NCBI GenBank assembly: GCA_040770625.1
Contig: JAXGIW010000001.1
Coordinates: forward strand, 496,001 to 560,000
DNA length: 64,000 bases
Direction of reading: 5' to 3'
Source of the DNA: 58-81 sp012729145
GTDB lineage: Bacteria; Synergistota; Synergistia; Synergistales; Thermovirgaceae
The number at the start of each line of letters is the position of its first letter. The first letter of the stretch is position 1. Below are positions 50,362 through 59,702 of the stretch, one piece after another. The notes under the pieces were generated by a model, which saw nothing but the letters and a program-made list of their open reading frames with translations, had not been told where the DNA came from and did not search any database. A program made the translations under genes and the position numbers.

Positions 50362-50763
50362 TCAGAAGGCGAATATGCCAAGGCAGAGAATGCAGAACCC
50401 TGCAAGGTACATAATCCCCGCCAAACCTATCGTAAAGGATCGGCCCTTCCCCATCATGTCCATGATCGTTCTCCTGGACGGTTCATACCGGAAGATAAGG
50501 AAGTATGATTTCACCAGCGAAAGGGTAATGAAGAGGGTCATCACCCATGACAGTCTCACTGATGAAGTGAGCTCCACGTACCAGGTTATCAGAACCAGGA
50601 ATGCCGAAGCCGCCCCGGCGACCCATAGCCAGACGGGCTGTTTTTCGGGGAAGAATAACTCGCTGAACAGGTCTACCCATCTCTCACCCCTTATGACTAT
50701 TGCTGGTGCCAGGGAAACCATCACTGTCCCGAAAACAAGTGAAAGGAACTGGAAATAGAGCAT
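50362..50763 (-). CDS. Hypothetical membrane protein
   Basis: A 133-residue protein with about four hydrophobic segments (around 3-22, 43-63, 70-92 and 108-131). No family is recognised. It begins 18 bp after the stop of the anchored protein gene at 50782, so the two likely form an operon and may act together at the membrane. Confidence 0.6.
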   Translation of the reverse strand: MLYFQFLSLVFGTVMVSLAPAIVIRGERWVDLFSELFFPEKQPVWLWVAGAASAFLVLITWYVELTSSVRLSWVMTLFITLSLVKSYFLIFRYEPSRRTIMDMMGKGRSFTIGLAGIMYLAGFCILCLGIFAF

Positions 50764-50781
50764 GCTCTCTCCTCTCCGGGG

Positions 50782-51189
50782 TTACTGCCCCTCCGTCATT
50801 TGCGGGGTTACGGTGGATCCGGGCTGGATAGGGTCACAGAACCCCCTCTCCGGGGATACTCTGAACCAGAAACCTACGGGATCTCCAGTCCGGAAACCTC
50901 CGTCGTCAAGCCAGCGAATGGAGTAGCTGACAAGGAAGACCCCCTTCTCACCGGTCTCCTCGATCTTCCAACCCTCCAGTTTGAACTTGCCCTGTCGATT
51001 GATATCAGAGACGAACTCCTGCAGACGTTCCTTCGGCAGGTACTCTCTTTTGACGAGTTCAATGGCCTCTATCTTTGGATCGATCCTTGTGACGAAGATG
51101 ACATAAGTGGTAACTATTGCGGCCAAAAAAAGCAGGGAAAGCAGTATCGCTTTCTTCACAGTGCTCTTTCTGTCTGTTTTTTTCTTCAT
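50782..51189 (-). CDS. Hypothetical membrane-anchored protein
   Basis: A 135-residue protein: a basic N-terminus, one hydrophobic segment (about 13-33, AILLSLLFLAAIVTTYVIFV) and a soluble part with YSIRWLDDGGFRTGDPVGFWFRVSP. Likely anchored, with the body outside the cytoplasm. No known domain. It is the first gene of a two-gene unit and diverges from the large secreted-protein gene 119 bp away. Confidence 0.6.
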   Translation of the reverse strand: MKKKTDRKSTVKKAILLSLLFLAAIVTTYVIFVTRIDPKIEAIELVKREYLPKERLQEFVSDINRQGKFKLEGWKIEETGEKGVFLVSYSIRWLDDGGFRTGDPVGFWFRVSPERGFCDPIQPGSTVTPQMTEGQ

Positions 51190-51307
51190 TCCTGCAGGCC
51201 ACCTCTCTAGATAACATTATACATAAGACGCCCCATTTTTAACGGGGATACCCCCCTGACCTTCCTCCTGCCGGTAGGTTAGAATATGTTCCGGGGAGTT
51301 GGTATTT

Positions 51308-54300
51308 TTGAACCCTAAAATAAAGGAACTGTGCCTTTCCCTTTTCTTGCTTTTTTCCGTGTCCCTCGTAGCCGTATTCCCGGCCGGCGCGCAGGAAGAT
51401 CTATGCTGGCTGGAGCCTGGGGAGCCTGTCCCGGAGCAGTTCGCCTTCAGCGGAGAGCCCCCTGCTCTCGAAGAGGTCAATGAAGCTTTCCTGAAAGCCT
51501 TCGGGGGAGAACCGTCCCTCTGGCCGGAGGAGTTAAGGAACATTCACGAGGTCCAGGTGGCCTTCAACAAGAGGGCTCTTGCCAGCTCAAAATTCAAGGG
51601 ACAGTTCAGCCAGGAGGCCCTTGCGAAGATGAGGGCCCAGGAAAAGGACCCCGTCGGGTACTGGTCCAGATGCCTGCACGAAGGCTGGGGTTTCGAGGAG
51701 TGGTTCAATCACGACCACCTGACGGTGCAGCGGGTCCCCAGGGCCCTGCTTGACCGCTTCATGACCGAGGTCTTCCCCCTGACTTGGAGGGATATCAGGA
51801 GTATTGTCCACGTCCAGGAGTATATGCTGGAGCTATCCGACGAACAGTTCATCCCCTATAACGACTACGACAGCAGGGTGCTTGACCTGAGAAAGCGAGA
51901 CGTCCAGGAGTACAACTCCCTGGTGGAGGATGCGGCCGAAGGGTATATCAAGGGCAACGACTTCCTTATGCTGCTCCTGATGCCCGAGAGGATCGATACC
52001 AACTGGGTGGGTGACGAAGCCTTCGAAGCCTCCCTCGTGAAACAGGCAAAAAGACTCTCCGAAAAAGTCCAGGACGTGGTCAGCGACATGGACAGGAGGT
52101 TCCGTTCGGCTTTCTACAGGGCCTTCCCTAAACTTACCTATTCCTGGAACGCCGAGCCCTGGTCGGAGGATCACGTAGTATTCAACGGGAAACCTGTCCA
52201 GAGGGGACCTAGCATCGACCTTCTGGGAACGAGCACCAGGATAGAGCACCCCTATATTGGCGAGAAGATCACCATCCAGGAGCAAAAGGTGACCTCCGGC
52301 CCGACACTGAAGCTTCAGTGGGGGACGGTCCCGTCCCACTCGTCAGAGTTCGACAAGGGGGCCGTAGTGGAGAAGGTCTCTCCAAGGTACATGGTGGCCA
52401 GGAAGCAGTACGGGGAGTCCAGAGAGTTCATCCTTTCACTGTACCTGGACCATCTCTCCGGTTTCGGCCATGAGGTATCCTTCGGTCCTGCCGGGGCATC
52501 CCCCTTCCCCGAAGAGATCGGCGCGGAGATCATGGAAGCTATTACCGAGGCCTTTCTTGAGGCAGCGGAGGTGCTATACAGCGGTCCGGTGGTCATGACC
52601 GCCAAGGATCTTTCTTCCGCCGAGGGGTTGATCCTCCAGCCCGGTGAGCAGAAAGGTGAGGCAAATAAAGCAAGGAAAGTAACACTCGACCCGCCCACGG
52701 TGAATGACATGCACGTCGATCACGATCTCCCCGAAGGGTGGTCCTTTTCAGTGGTTGTATGGGAGGACGGTCGTCCGGTCCCCCAGGCCAGGGTGGCCAT
52801 AAGAAAGCCCGAGGCAGGGGTACTCTCTTCCAGGACCGCAGAAGGTGGGGATGAGAAGTGGCTCCTCCTGAGAACGGGGCCCCTGGGAGAGGCAGTGATC
52901 AACTACACTCCACCCTCCCTGACGGAACTCAAGATGATGGGGCCAAGCCAGTGGCAGGTCAACATCGTGGCCGAAGACCAGGAGAGCGGCGCCAAGGCTT
53001 CGGTGACGTTCAGGATCACCAGGCCCCTGGGGCTGGATGTTGCTGTGGAACACCCTGTCCTCCCGGCAGATCCGGGATTCCAGAATACTCTCCGCCTACG
53101 CTTTGACGGACGGAATCCTCAAGGTGACAGGGACGAGAAGTTCAGGGTCAAGATAACAGTAAAGAGCGGGAACGGAGCTCTCTCCCAGGACCCCGAGGGG
53201 TACGGCGGCAAGAGTGCTTTTGCCATGGAAGTGGAGTCCGACGTGGATCACGTGCTCTATTACCGGTGGTTTGGCCCAAGGGATCTCGACGGTCCCGTGA
53301 CGGAGACCGTCCTCTTCCAGGTCCCCGAATTGGAGCTGGAGGGGACAGCCTCATTTCTGGTGGGGGTGGCCCCCAGTATCCATTCAACTCAACAGGAGCA
53401 ACTGGGCGTGGAACAGCCCGGACTGTTTGTTCCACTGAAGGTCTACGTCCAGGATGAGTACCACCCCGATCTGGACATGGCCGAATTCTTCCGCTCCTTC
53501 CAGCTCAAGCCGGTCCTGGACATCAGCCAGGTGGGCTTCAAGCCCATCGATCCTGACGACTCCCTCTCAAGACAGATACTGGAGGCACTTCTGGGTCACC
53601 TGAAGGGAGCCGAATTGCCCCGCGATGCTGTCCCCCTGGAACCGGAGACATGGTCCCTTGCCAGGGATGCCGGTTCCCGATGGTTTCTCGTCGGGGGCGT
53701 AACACCCGCTGGTAGCGCACCGAGGAACGCCTTCCCGGGGATCATTCTCTGGGACTACGGTGACTACACTTTCAGAATAAGCATGAACCTCGAGGATGCC
53801 CATGGGCTCCCCGTTGAACCTCTTAAACGCACCATGACCAAGATCCTCCATGTTCGTCCCTTCCCGACTGGAGACAAGAGAGCCGAACTTATCCTCCCCA
53901 TGATCCTTGCCTATTCGGCCATGTTCCCAGGTGAGGAGGCGAGACAGTTCTCCGTACGCAGCAGGAATCTCCTTCAGAGAGGCGACCTGGCGACCGCGTC
54001 GGTGACCATAGGGGAGTACTTTTCAAAACGTCTTTCGTCGGTCTCCCCTGACAGTGACATTGACCTTCATGATATGGAGCGACTTGAATACCTGGTCCAC
54101 AAGGCACACGGAGTGTCGGGCGCCCCTCTTTCCGAAACGATCCTGGAGGGATCCCTCTCCCAGGCCAAGCTGAACTTTCTCTGCGCCGCAGCCGGGGAGT
54201 ACGCTGAAATATTCCTCTCTCAGGGTTACGACCTTTCAAAGCTGGTGGATCCCCCTTCTCTGGACCGAAGCAGCCCCGAACTCGAGATCCTGGAGATGAT

Positions 54301-54637
54301 AAAAGGGTTCCTCGAGGGGTATGGCGGATACGGGATCCTTGCTCTTGCCAGGGAGAACATTAAGTCCCTCGAAATATACAGTGAATCGGGGGAAGAGCTG
54401 TCCGAGTTCCACGGCCAGGTCTTTGGCGGAGGGGGGGGTCCCAGAAGGGTTTTCTTCGGAAAGAACTCCGTCGTGGTGCCCTTCCTTCTCGGCGAGAACC
54501 TGCTGATCAACCTGAGAGGCAAGGGGAAGCCTGTGGATGCAATAAAGATACTGCCCAACGGGATCAACGTACAGCGCTACGGCTTCCACCCCGGGAGCGA
54601 GACTATCAATGTCTACGGGGATGTGGTGAGGCCCTGA
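51308..54637 (+). CDS. Very large secreted protein of unknown function
   Basis: A 1,109-residue protein with a signal peptide (about residues 5-27, ending VFPAGA before QEDL). No transmembrane anchor or sorting signal is seen later. Residues 30-430 are alpha/beta with many charged residues. A segment near 465-575 reads like an immunoglobulin-like or carboxypeptidase-regulatory-like repeat (WSFSVVVWEDGRPVPQARVAI). The last 300 are helical, ending beta-rich. The family is not recognised. The TTG at 51308 is chosen because GGGGAG is nine bases upstream. It may be a cell-surface or exported structural or binding protein. Confidence 0.75.
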   Translation: MNPKIKELCLSLFLLFSVSLVAVFPAGAQEDLCWLEPGEPVPEQFAFSGEPPALEEVNEAFLKAFGGEPSLWPEELRNIHEVQVAFNKRALASSKFKGQFSQEALAKMRAQEKDPVGYWSRCLHEGWGFEEWFNHDHLTVQRVPRALLDRFMTEVFPLTWRDIRSIVHVQEYMLELSDEQFIPYNDYDSRVLDLRKRDVQEYNSLVEDAAEGYIKGNDFLMLLLMPERIDTNWVGDEAFEASLVKQAKRLSEKVQDVVSDMDRRFRSAFYRAFPKLTYSWNAEPWSEDHVVFNGKPVQRGPSIDLLGTSTRIEHPYIGEKITIQEQKVTSGPTLKLQWGTVPSHSSEFDKGAVVEKVSPRYMVARKQYGESREFILSLYLDHLSGFGHEVSFGPAGASPFPEEIGAEIMEAITEAFLEAAEVLYSGPVVMTAKDLSSAEGLILQPGEQKGEANKARKVTLDPPTVNDMHVDHDLPEGWSFSVVVWEDGRPVPQARVAIRKPEAGVLSSRTAEGGDEKWLLLRTGPLGEAVINYTPPSLTELKMMGPSQWQVNIVAEDQESGAKASVTFRITRPLGLDVAVEHPVLPADPGFQNTLRLRFDGRNPQGDRDEKFRVKITVKSGNGALSQDPEGYGGKSAFAMEVESDVDHVLYYRWFGPRDLDGPVTETVLFQVPELELEGTASFLVGVAPSIHSTQQEQLGVEQPGLFVPLKVYVQDEYHPDLDMAEFFRSFQLKPVLDISQVGFKPIDPDDSLSRQILEALLGHLKGAELPRDAVPLEPETWSLARDAGSRWFLVGGVTPAGSAPRNAFPGIILWDYGDYTFRISMNLEDAHGLPVEPLKRTMTKILHVRPFPTGDKRAELILPMILAYSAMFPGEEARQFSVRSRNLLQRGDLATASVTIGEYFSKRLSSVSPDSDIDLHDMERLEYLVHKAHGVSGAPLSETILEGSLSQAKLNFLCAAAGEYAEIFLSQGYDLSKLVDPPSLDRSSPELEILEMIKGFLEGYGGYGILALARENIKSLEIYSESGEELSEFHGQVFGGGGGPRRVFFGKNSVVVPFLLGENLLINLRGKGKPVDAIKILPNGINVQRYGFHPGSETINVYGDVVRP

Positions 54638-54654
54638 AAAACCGATATAGAAAT

Positions 54655-54775
54655 AGCGTAAACGGTAAACAGTAAACGGAATGGCAAAAAATCAAAAGAC
54701 CCTGTTCTGCTCTTGACTTTACCGTTCACCGTTGACCGTTCACGCCTTTTGATCTTTTGAGTCACGACTTACGTT
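54655..54775 (+). repeat. Heptamer-repeat locus 6
   Basis: A clear inverted arrangement. Three forward units at 54658-54678 (GTAAACG, GTAAACA, GTAAACG) face three opposed units at 54724-54744 (GTTCACC, GTTGACC, GTTCACG) across 45 bp of other sequence. Two more opposed units lie at 54759-54772. The transcript could form a long imperfect hairpin between the two converging genes. Confidence 0.9.
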
Positions 54776-54779
54776 CCTT

Positions 54780-55790
54780 CTACTTCGGCAACAAAAACCC
54801 CGATCCCATTTCGTCGTTCTTCTGCTGGAGAAGGAAGTTGAACCCCGTGATGCTCGCCCTCCCCCTTATGAATGGAAGGATCGTTTCGAACTCTCCGATC
54901 TTTGGACCCGGTTCATAGTTACCGTGGAAGACGCTTCCCACGACGCTCTCGTGGTCGAAAACCTCCCCGGGCTTGAGGAGCCCCCTGGCCGCCAGGAGGG
55001 CCATCTTGGCGCAGGTCCCGGTTCCGCAGGGGGAGCGATCCACGTTGCTCTCGCCGAAGATCACGCAGTTCTTCGTTGGCTTGCCGGGCCGTTCCAGGGC
55101 GAACTCCGTCAGACCAATGTAGTTCAGGTGCTTCTCAGTGGGGTGCTGCACCTTTACAGTGCGGTTGGCTTCACGGAGTATCTCCAGTCCAAGGGATAGC
55201 AGCCGCGGGACCTCCTCCCTTTCCAGGGTCAGCCCCAGTTCTTCGGCATGGATTATGGCAAAGAAATTCCCGCCAAAGGCGATATCCATGTGGACCTTCT
55301 TGCCGCCCAGAGATGGGACAGGCAGCTCCACATCCTGCCTGAAGACGAAGGCCGGGACGTTTGCCAGCGTCACGTCGCCGACCTTCCCGTCCTTTACCGC
55401 CACCTTCAGCCTTATCTGCCCTGCAGGGGTATCGAGTACCACTTCGGTGTGGGGTTCTTCCCTCGGGACCATGCCCAGCTCCACCAGAGTGTGGGCCGTC
55501 CCTATGGAGCCGTGACCGCACATGGAGACACCATCGCCGGAGTCCATGAAGATGACCCCGTAGTGAGAGCTCTCCTTTTCGGGGGGTGTGAGAAAGGCTC
55601 CGAACATGTCACTGTGTCCGCGGGGTTCGTGCATTACGAAGTTGCGGAAATCAGTCATATGTTCCTTCATGTAGGCCCATTTTTCGCTGATTGTCCTTCC
55701 TGGCAGATAGGGCCCCCCTCCGATAATGATCCTTGTCGGTTCGCCCCCGGTATGGGTGTCAACAACTGAAGTTGCCCTGATCACTTCCAT
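54780..55790 (-). CDS. Proline racemase / 4-hydroxyproline 2-epimerase
   Basis: A 336-residue cofactor-independent enzyme. Both catalytic cysteines are present, in SMCGHGSIGTAH (Cys near 91) and SPCGTGTCAKM (near 257), which separates it from the hydroxyproline dehydratases that lack the second Cys. The MEVIRATSVVDTHTGGEPTR start is typical. The ATG at 55790 has AAAGGAG upstream. With HypD and an FAD oxidoreductase nearby, a role in 4-hydroxyproline isomer interconversion is likely, but proline racemization cannot be excluded. Confidence 0.92.
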   Translation of the reverse strand: MEVIRATSVVDTHTGGEPTRIIIGGGPYLPGRTISEKWAYMKEHMTDFRNFVMHEPRGHSDMFGAFLTPPEKESSHYGVIFMDSGDGVSMCGHGSIGTAHTLVELGMVPREEPHTEVVLDTPAGQIRLKVAVKDGKVGDVTLANVPAFVFRQDVELPVPSLGGKKVHMDIAFGGNFFAIIHAEELGLTLEREEVPRLLSLGLEILREANRTVKVQHPTEKHLNYIGLTEFALERPGKPTKNCVIFGESNVDRSPCGTGTCAKMALLAARGLLKPGEVFDHESVVGSVFHGNYEPGPKIGEFETILPFIRGRASITGFNFLLQQKNDEMGSGFLLPK

Positions 55791-55876
55791 CGGGTACATC
55801 TCCTTTCGGTCACTCCGGTTATGTGAAAAGGAGTTTCCTGTCCTTACAGCATCGAACCAAAAGTGCAATAAAGCGT

Positions 55877-55905
55877 TTGACGCAAATGGGCTAAGAAAAT
55901 AAAAT
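55877..55905 (+). promoter_or_regulatory. Candidate promoter of the FAD oxidoreductase gene
   Basis: TTGACG (55877-55882), a 17-bp spacer, TAAAAT (55900-55905), in the divergent region after the racemase gene. Confidence 0.6.
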
Positions 55906-55992
55906 CTAGTATCGGGTTATTAAGATTATATGCATGGGTTCAGAAGCAGGCAAATTTTGGTCTTCATTCTCCCATGGAAGGGGTCGGGGAAA

Positions 55993-57138
55993 TTGGGTCG
56001 CAATACTGCTGATGTGGCGATAATTGGAGGCGGGGTGCACGGCTGTTCCATAGCCTATCATCTGGCCAAGAGAGGAGTAAAGACGGTCCTGTTCGAGAAG
56101 GACTACATCTCCTCCGGTTCGAGCGGCAGAAGCGCCGCGGGTCTCAGGTACCAGTTCGGGACGGAGGTCAACTGCAGGCTGGCCAAGTACAACATGGAGA
56201 AGATCCCTCATCTGCAGGAGGAACTTGAATACAAGGCCGACCTCGAATACGACCCGGCCGGCTACCTCTGGATCGCCTACAGCGAGACCCAGCTCGAGCA
56301 ACTCAGGAAGAACGTTGCCCTGCAGAACTCGCTGGGCGTCGATTCTGTTATCCTCGACCCTGTGGGGATAAAGGAAGTCGCTCCGGGGCTGAACGTGGAG
56401 GGTATGCTCGGGGCAAGCTTCAACCAGAAGGACGGACACGTGAACCCTCACACAATGAACTTCGCATACGCCGACGCGGCAAGGCGTTTTGGAGCGGAGA
56501 TCCATACGAAAACTACCGTCACCGGTCTGCTCACGGACAACAAGAAGGTCTGGGGCGTGAAGACGACCAAAGGCGACTGGGAAGTCGGCCAGGTTGTCTG
56601 TGCTGCCAACGCATGGGCAGCCGAAGTGGGCAAGTGGTGCGGTCTCGAAATACCGATCGAACCGGAACGGCATTCACTTCTCATCACTGAGCCGGTCGAA
56701 AGGATGAAACACCCGATGACCCTCTGCCTCGATGACGGCAGCTATTGGAAGCAGTGTCCCAACGGTACATTCATGCTTGGATGGGGCAACAAGGACGAGA
56801 AGAAGGATACAGACTACTACTCTTCATGGCAGTTCCTGGAAGAAGTAACCCAGAGGGTGCTTGCAAAGATGCCCTGTCTTGCTGGTGTAAGGTGTGTACG
56901 CCAGTGGACGGGCCCCTATGGAATTACTCCTGACGAACAGGCCATCATGGGTGAAACGCCGGTGGAGAACTTCCTTATCGATGCGGGGTGGAGCGGCCAT
57001 GGGCTGCAGTTCGCCCCTTCGGCGGGGCGCATAATCTCCGAGATAGTCATGGGCGAGGATCCTTTCCTGGACATAAGCTGCTTCCGTTACAGCAGGTTCG
57101 AGGAAGGCTGCCTCTTCCCGGAGCCGGCCTGCATCTGA
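55993..57138 (+). CDS. DadA-like FAD-dependent amine/amino acid oxidoreductase
   Basis: A 381-residue flavoprotein of the DAO superfamily. The FAD motif DVAIIGGGVHGCSIAYHLA is near residue 7, GSSGRSAAGLRYQFG follows near 45, and the C-terminal IDAGWSGHGLQFAPSAGRIIS near 340. Relatives include sarcosine/glycine oxidase beta-type subunits and D-hydroxyproline dehydrogenase. Facing the racemase/epimerase, a role in oxidising the D-isomer is a fair inference. The start is uncertain: TTG 55993 is chosen from homology to the usual N-terminus; an ATG at 55930 has no ribosome site. Confidence 0.82.
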   Translation: MGRNTADVAIIGGGVHGCSIAYHLAKRGVKTVLFEKDYISSGSSGRSAAGLRYQFGTEVNCRLAKYNMEKIPHLQEELEYKADLEYDPAGYLWIAYSETQLEQLRKNVALQNSLGVDSVILDPVGIKEVAPGLNVEGMLGASFNQKDGHVNPHTMNFAYADAARRFGAEIHTKTTVTGLLTDNKKVWGVKTTKGDWEVGQVVCAANAWAAEVGKWCGLEIPIEPERHSLLITEPVERMKHPMTLCLDDGSYWKQCPNGTFMLGWGNKDEKKDTDYYSSWQFLEEVTQRVLAKMPCLAGVRCVRQWTGPYGITPDEQAIMGETPVENFLIDAGWSGHGLQFAPSAGRIISEIVMGEDPFLDISCFRYSRFEEGCLFPEPACI

Positions 57139-57169
57139 TCCGGGAAAAGGTCACAAATCTGTAAGAAAG

Positions 57170-57202
57170 AACGCCGGAGGCGGTATTGCAGCCCCCGGCG
57201 TT
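57170..57202. terminator. Probable bidirectional terminator hairpin
   Basis: AACGCCGG (57170-57177) pairs with CCGGCGTT (57195-57202), with an internal GC-rich loop; T-rich sequence follows on the plus side (TTTG, later TTTTCTTTC). It lies between converging genes. Confidence 0.45.
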
Positions 57203-57232
57203 CCCTGTTTGAGATGACTGCTTTTCTTTCGA

Positions 57233-57703
57233 TCAGAAGGCGCGGAAACCGACGATGTGCTCCCTGATCTCGTCGTAACGTTTCTTGGCGGTTACCATGT
57301 GGTCCTTTTCCATATTCTTCAGTTCCTCGAACATCTTCTTGGATTTCCCGGAGCTCTCGTTCTCCATCTCCTGGTATAGCTCCATGGCCTTCATTTCCGA
57401 AAGGTAGACCGTGGAGGCTATCTTGAGCAGCTGGTAGTTGTCCTTGAACTCGTCAGCCTGGACCTTCAGCGCCGGGTCGACCACCATCTTGGGATTCCTG
57501 GCGAACTTCTCGTTGTAGGTGTCCTCGAAGTACTTTGTGAGCGAATCCCTGTGCCCGTCCTCCCACTTGGCGAGCTCCTCGAGCTCTTTCCTGAGATGCC
57601 CCTGGGCGTTCTTGGCCCACTCTGAGTAGAATTCTGTGGCTTCGATCTCGGCGTGGATGGCGTATACAAGGGCTTTCTTCATGTCGAACGAACCTTGTTT
57701 CAT
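57233..57703 (-). CDS. Ferritin-like di-iron protein (rubrerythrin-like, no rubredoxin domain)
   Basis: A 156-residue four-helix protein with paired ExxH-type carboxylate sites: HAEIEATEFYSEWA near 17-30, KWEDGHRDSL near 48, SEMKAMELYQEM near 100 and NMEKDHMVTAKKRY near 130. This is the di-iron site layout of rubrerythrin-like proteins; the C-terminal rubredoxin-type Cys4 domain is missing. Such proteins protect anaerobes against peroxide. AGGAGGGAT lies upstream of the ATG. Confidence 0.85.
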   Translation of the reverse strand: MKQGSFDMKKALVYAIHAEIEATEFYSEWAKNAQGHLRKELEELAKWEDGHRDSLTKYFEDTYNEKFARNPKMVVDPALKVQADEFKDNYQLLKIASTVYLSEMKAMELYQEMENESSGKSKKMFEELKNMEKDHMVTAKKRYDEIREHIVGFRAF

Positions 57704-57799
57704 ATCCTATCCCTCCTTAAAAAAAGATAACTCCTGTTCCCAAATAATATACCCTATGGGGCTACTTCCGTCCAGTTATACTTTTGTCGGTTTGACAGA

Positions 57800-58696
57800 T
57801 CATCCTGATTGGACGGCCACTTTCCCGGCCCTTCCCGGTATCTCCCGGTCCACAACATCACTGAAGGGGAGGTCACCCCCCTGAAGATTCTTTAAGGCCT
57901 CTCCGACGGGGATCACAGGGATTCCGAGGCCGATGCACCGGGAAAGAAAGTCCTCCAGGATCCGTGCCTTGGCTCTTCCCTCCATCTCGGTGTGGATCGT
58001 GTGTACGTTCAGGCCCGGTTTTATGAGGTCCAGCAGGTGGGAGTTGATACTGTCGTCGTCGAGCCCGTCCGAACCCAGGAGTTCATCCATGGTGGGGAGA
58101 GTGGTGGGGACCTGGGGAGTCTTGAAGGTCATCCCGCCCATCCTGGGGATGAAGGGGGAGCTACCCCGGGTATCGCTGCAGTAGTCGAATCCGTACTCGT
58201 CCTGCATGGTCAGGCTTGCAGCTGTGACCTTCCACGCAGGGGCAGCGCAGCAGTGAGGTTCTCCTCCGGAGAGGTCCCGGAACATGTCGAAGGCTCTTGC
58301 GAAATGCTCTCTCATAGTAGCATCGGCCATCCTGTCCAGCTCATCCTGCCATGCCACGTGGTCCCAGGCGTGGATGCCGCACTCGTGACCCTCCGAAATC
58401 GCCCGGCGGAACAGGGCCGGGTCGCGGGGGACGATGAGCGGTGCCGGAAGGATGGTCCCGTACATCATGGTCTTGAGCCCGTAGGTACCGGGGGCGTTGG
58501 TACGGAGCATCTTGTTTATGAAGCCCTTTCGGAACACTCTCTTAATGGCTTTGCCGGAATTGTCGGGACCGAAAGAGAAGAAGAACGAGGCCCGGACTTC
58601 CAGCTTTCCGAAGACTCCTAGCAGCCTGGGCGTCCCTTCCAGGTATCCTTTAAGGGTGTCCACGTCGACCTTGAGCGCCAGAACCTTTTCATCCAC
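57800..58696 (-). CDS. arnD: ArnD-like polysaccharide deacetylase family protein
   Basis: A 298-residue NodB-type deacetylase. ALKVDVDTLKGYLEGTPRLL, ASFFFSFGPDNSGKAI, KMLRTNAPGTYGLKTMMYGT and GHECGIHAWDHVAWQDEL match ArnD. ArnD deformylates undecaprenyl-phosphate-linked 4-formamido-arabinose before it is attached to lipid A, which lowers polymyxin binding. No other arn gene is in the window, so the pathway is unconfirmed. The GTG at 58696 has GGAGATG upstream. Confidence 0.85.
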   Translation of the reverse strand: MDEKVLALKVDVDTLKGYLEGTPRLLGVFGKLEVRASFFFSFGPDNSGKAIKRVFRKGFINKMLRTNAPGTYGLKTMMYGTILPAPLIVPRDPALFRRAISEGHECGIHAWDHVAWQDELDRMADATMREHFARAFDMFRDLSGGEPHCCAAPAWKVTAASLTMQDEYGFDYCSDTRGSSPFIPRMGGMTFKTPQVPTTLPTMDELLGSDGLDDDSINSHLLDLIKPGLNVHTIHTEMEGRAKARILEDFLSRCIGLGIPVIPVGEALKNLQGGDLPFSDVVDREIPGRAGKVAVQSG

Positions 58697-58930
58697 CGGA
58701 TATCATCTCCCTGTGCAATTGTAGCAGGGGTCAGGAAGAATAAATTGAAAGGCGGAAACTGTACGACATTCAGACGTGGGTATTCTGCGGCGATTTTGGT
58801 TTGCTTTCACCGTAGACGTCTTTGAGTTTTGCCCTTTCCGTCTCAGAAAAGCTGAGATCAAAACCTGGATTGAACGAAATGTCAGCTTGACATCACTTAG
58901 TATGTCTGCTGCCCTGTTAAAGATCTTCCC

Positions 58931-58959
58931 TTGCCCTTCCCTGATATCTGATATATTAT
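58931..58959 (+). promoter_or_regulatory. Candidate promoter/operator of the gntR-hypD operon
   Basis: TTGCCC (58931-58936), a 17-bp spacer, TATTAT (58954-58959). It overlaps AT-rich partial repeats (GATATCTGATAT and ATATATCTGTAT, about 58943-58969) that could be the regulator's own operator. Confidence 0.5.
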
Positions 58960-58985
58960 ATATCTGTATTGAGAGGAGGCGCGAA

Positions 58986-59702
58986 ATGACCCCCGACTGC
59001 CCTTTCAACATGGTGTCTCTCAGACAGCAGGTCTACGACTATCTCAGGAGCCAGATGAACCAGGGCGAGCTGCGTCCCGGTAGTGCGATCAACCTTGGAG
59101 AGATGAGTTCCCGCTTCGGCATAAGCCGTACTCCCTTGAGAGAGGCCCTGCTTCAGCTCGAGACCGAGGGTTTTGTCACCATCTACCCCCGCAAGGGGAT
59201 CATCGTGAACCCCCTCTCTGAAGAGGATATCCGTCACGCCTACGAGATCATTGGGGCCCTGGAGGCCTCGGTAGTGTTCAATGAACGGAACAGCATCACA
59301 TCGACCGAGACAGAAAAGATGCGACGCCTGAACCTGCTTATGCGGGAGGCGCTGGACCGGGATGATTTCGACACCTTCTACCGTCACAACATCTCCTTCC
59401 ACAACATCTACCTTGACCTTTCCAGGAACCGGAGCCTGGTCCGAACAGTCATGACCCTGAAGCAGAGGCTCTACGATTTCCCCAGGCGCAAGGGTTTCGT
59501 CAAGGAGTGGGAGATAACCTCCACCGGCGAACACGAACGTTTCATCGAACTTCTGGAGACGGGGGATGCAAAGGCCGCCTCAGATTACATGCGGGATGTC
59601 CACTGGTCCTTCGAGGTCCAGAGGCCCTGGATCCACCGGTACTACAGAGAACTGGCCAGGGAGGAAGCCCTTGAAAGAAGTGCCGAGGGGGTTCCACGAT
59701 GA
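58986..59702 (+). CDS. GntR family regulator (FadR/FCD subfamily)
   Basis: A 238-residue regulator: an N-terminal winged helix (about 8-75; RQQVYDYLRSQMNQGELRPGS, FGISRTPLREALLQLETEGFV) and a C-terminal FCD ligand domain (about 85-215; AHEII-like YEIIGALEASVVFNER). ATG 58986 has GAGGAGGC. It overlaps the activase gene by 4 nt (ATGA), making the operon regulator-activase-hypD. It likely senses hydroxyproline or a product. Confidence 0.93.
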   Translation: MTPDCPFNMVSLRQQVYDYLRSQMNQGELRPGSAINLGEMSSRFGISRTPLREALLQLETEGFVTIYPRKGIIVNPLSEEDIRHAYEIIGALEASVVFNERNSITSTETEKMRRLNLLMREALDRDDFDTFYRHNISFHNIYLDLSRNRSLVRTVMTLKQRLYDFPRRKGFVKEWEITSTGEHERFIELLETGDAKAASDYMRDVHWSFEVQRPWIHRYYRELAREEALERSAEGVPR

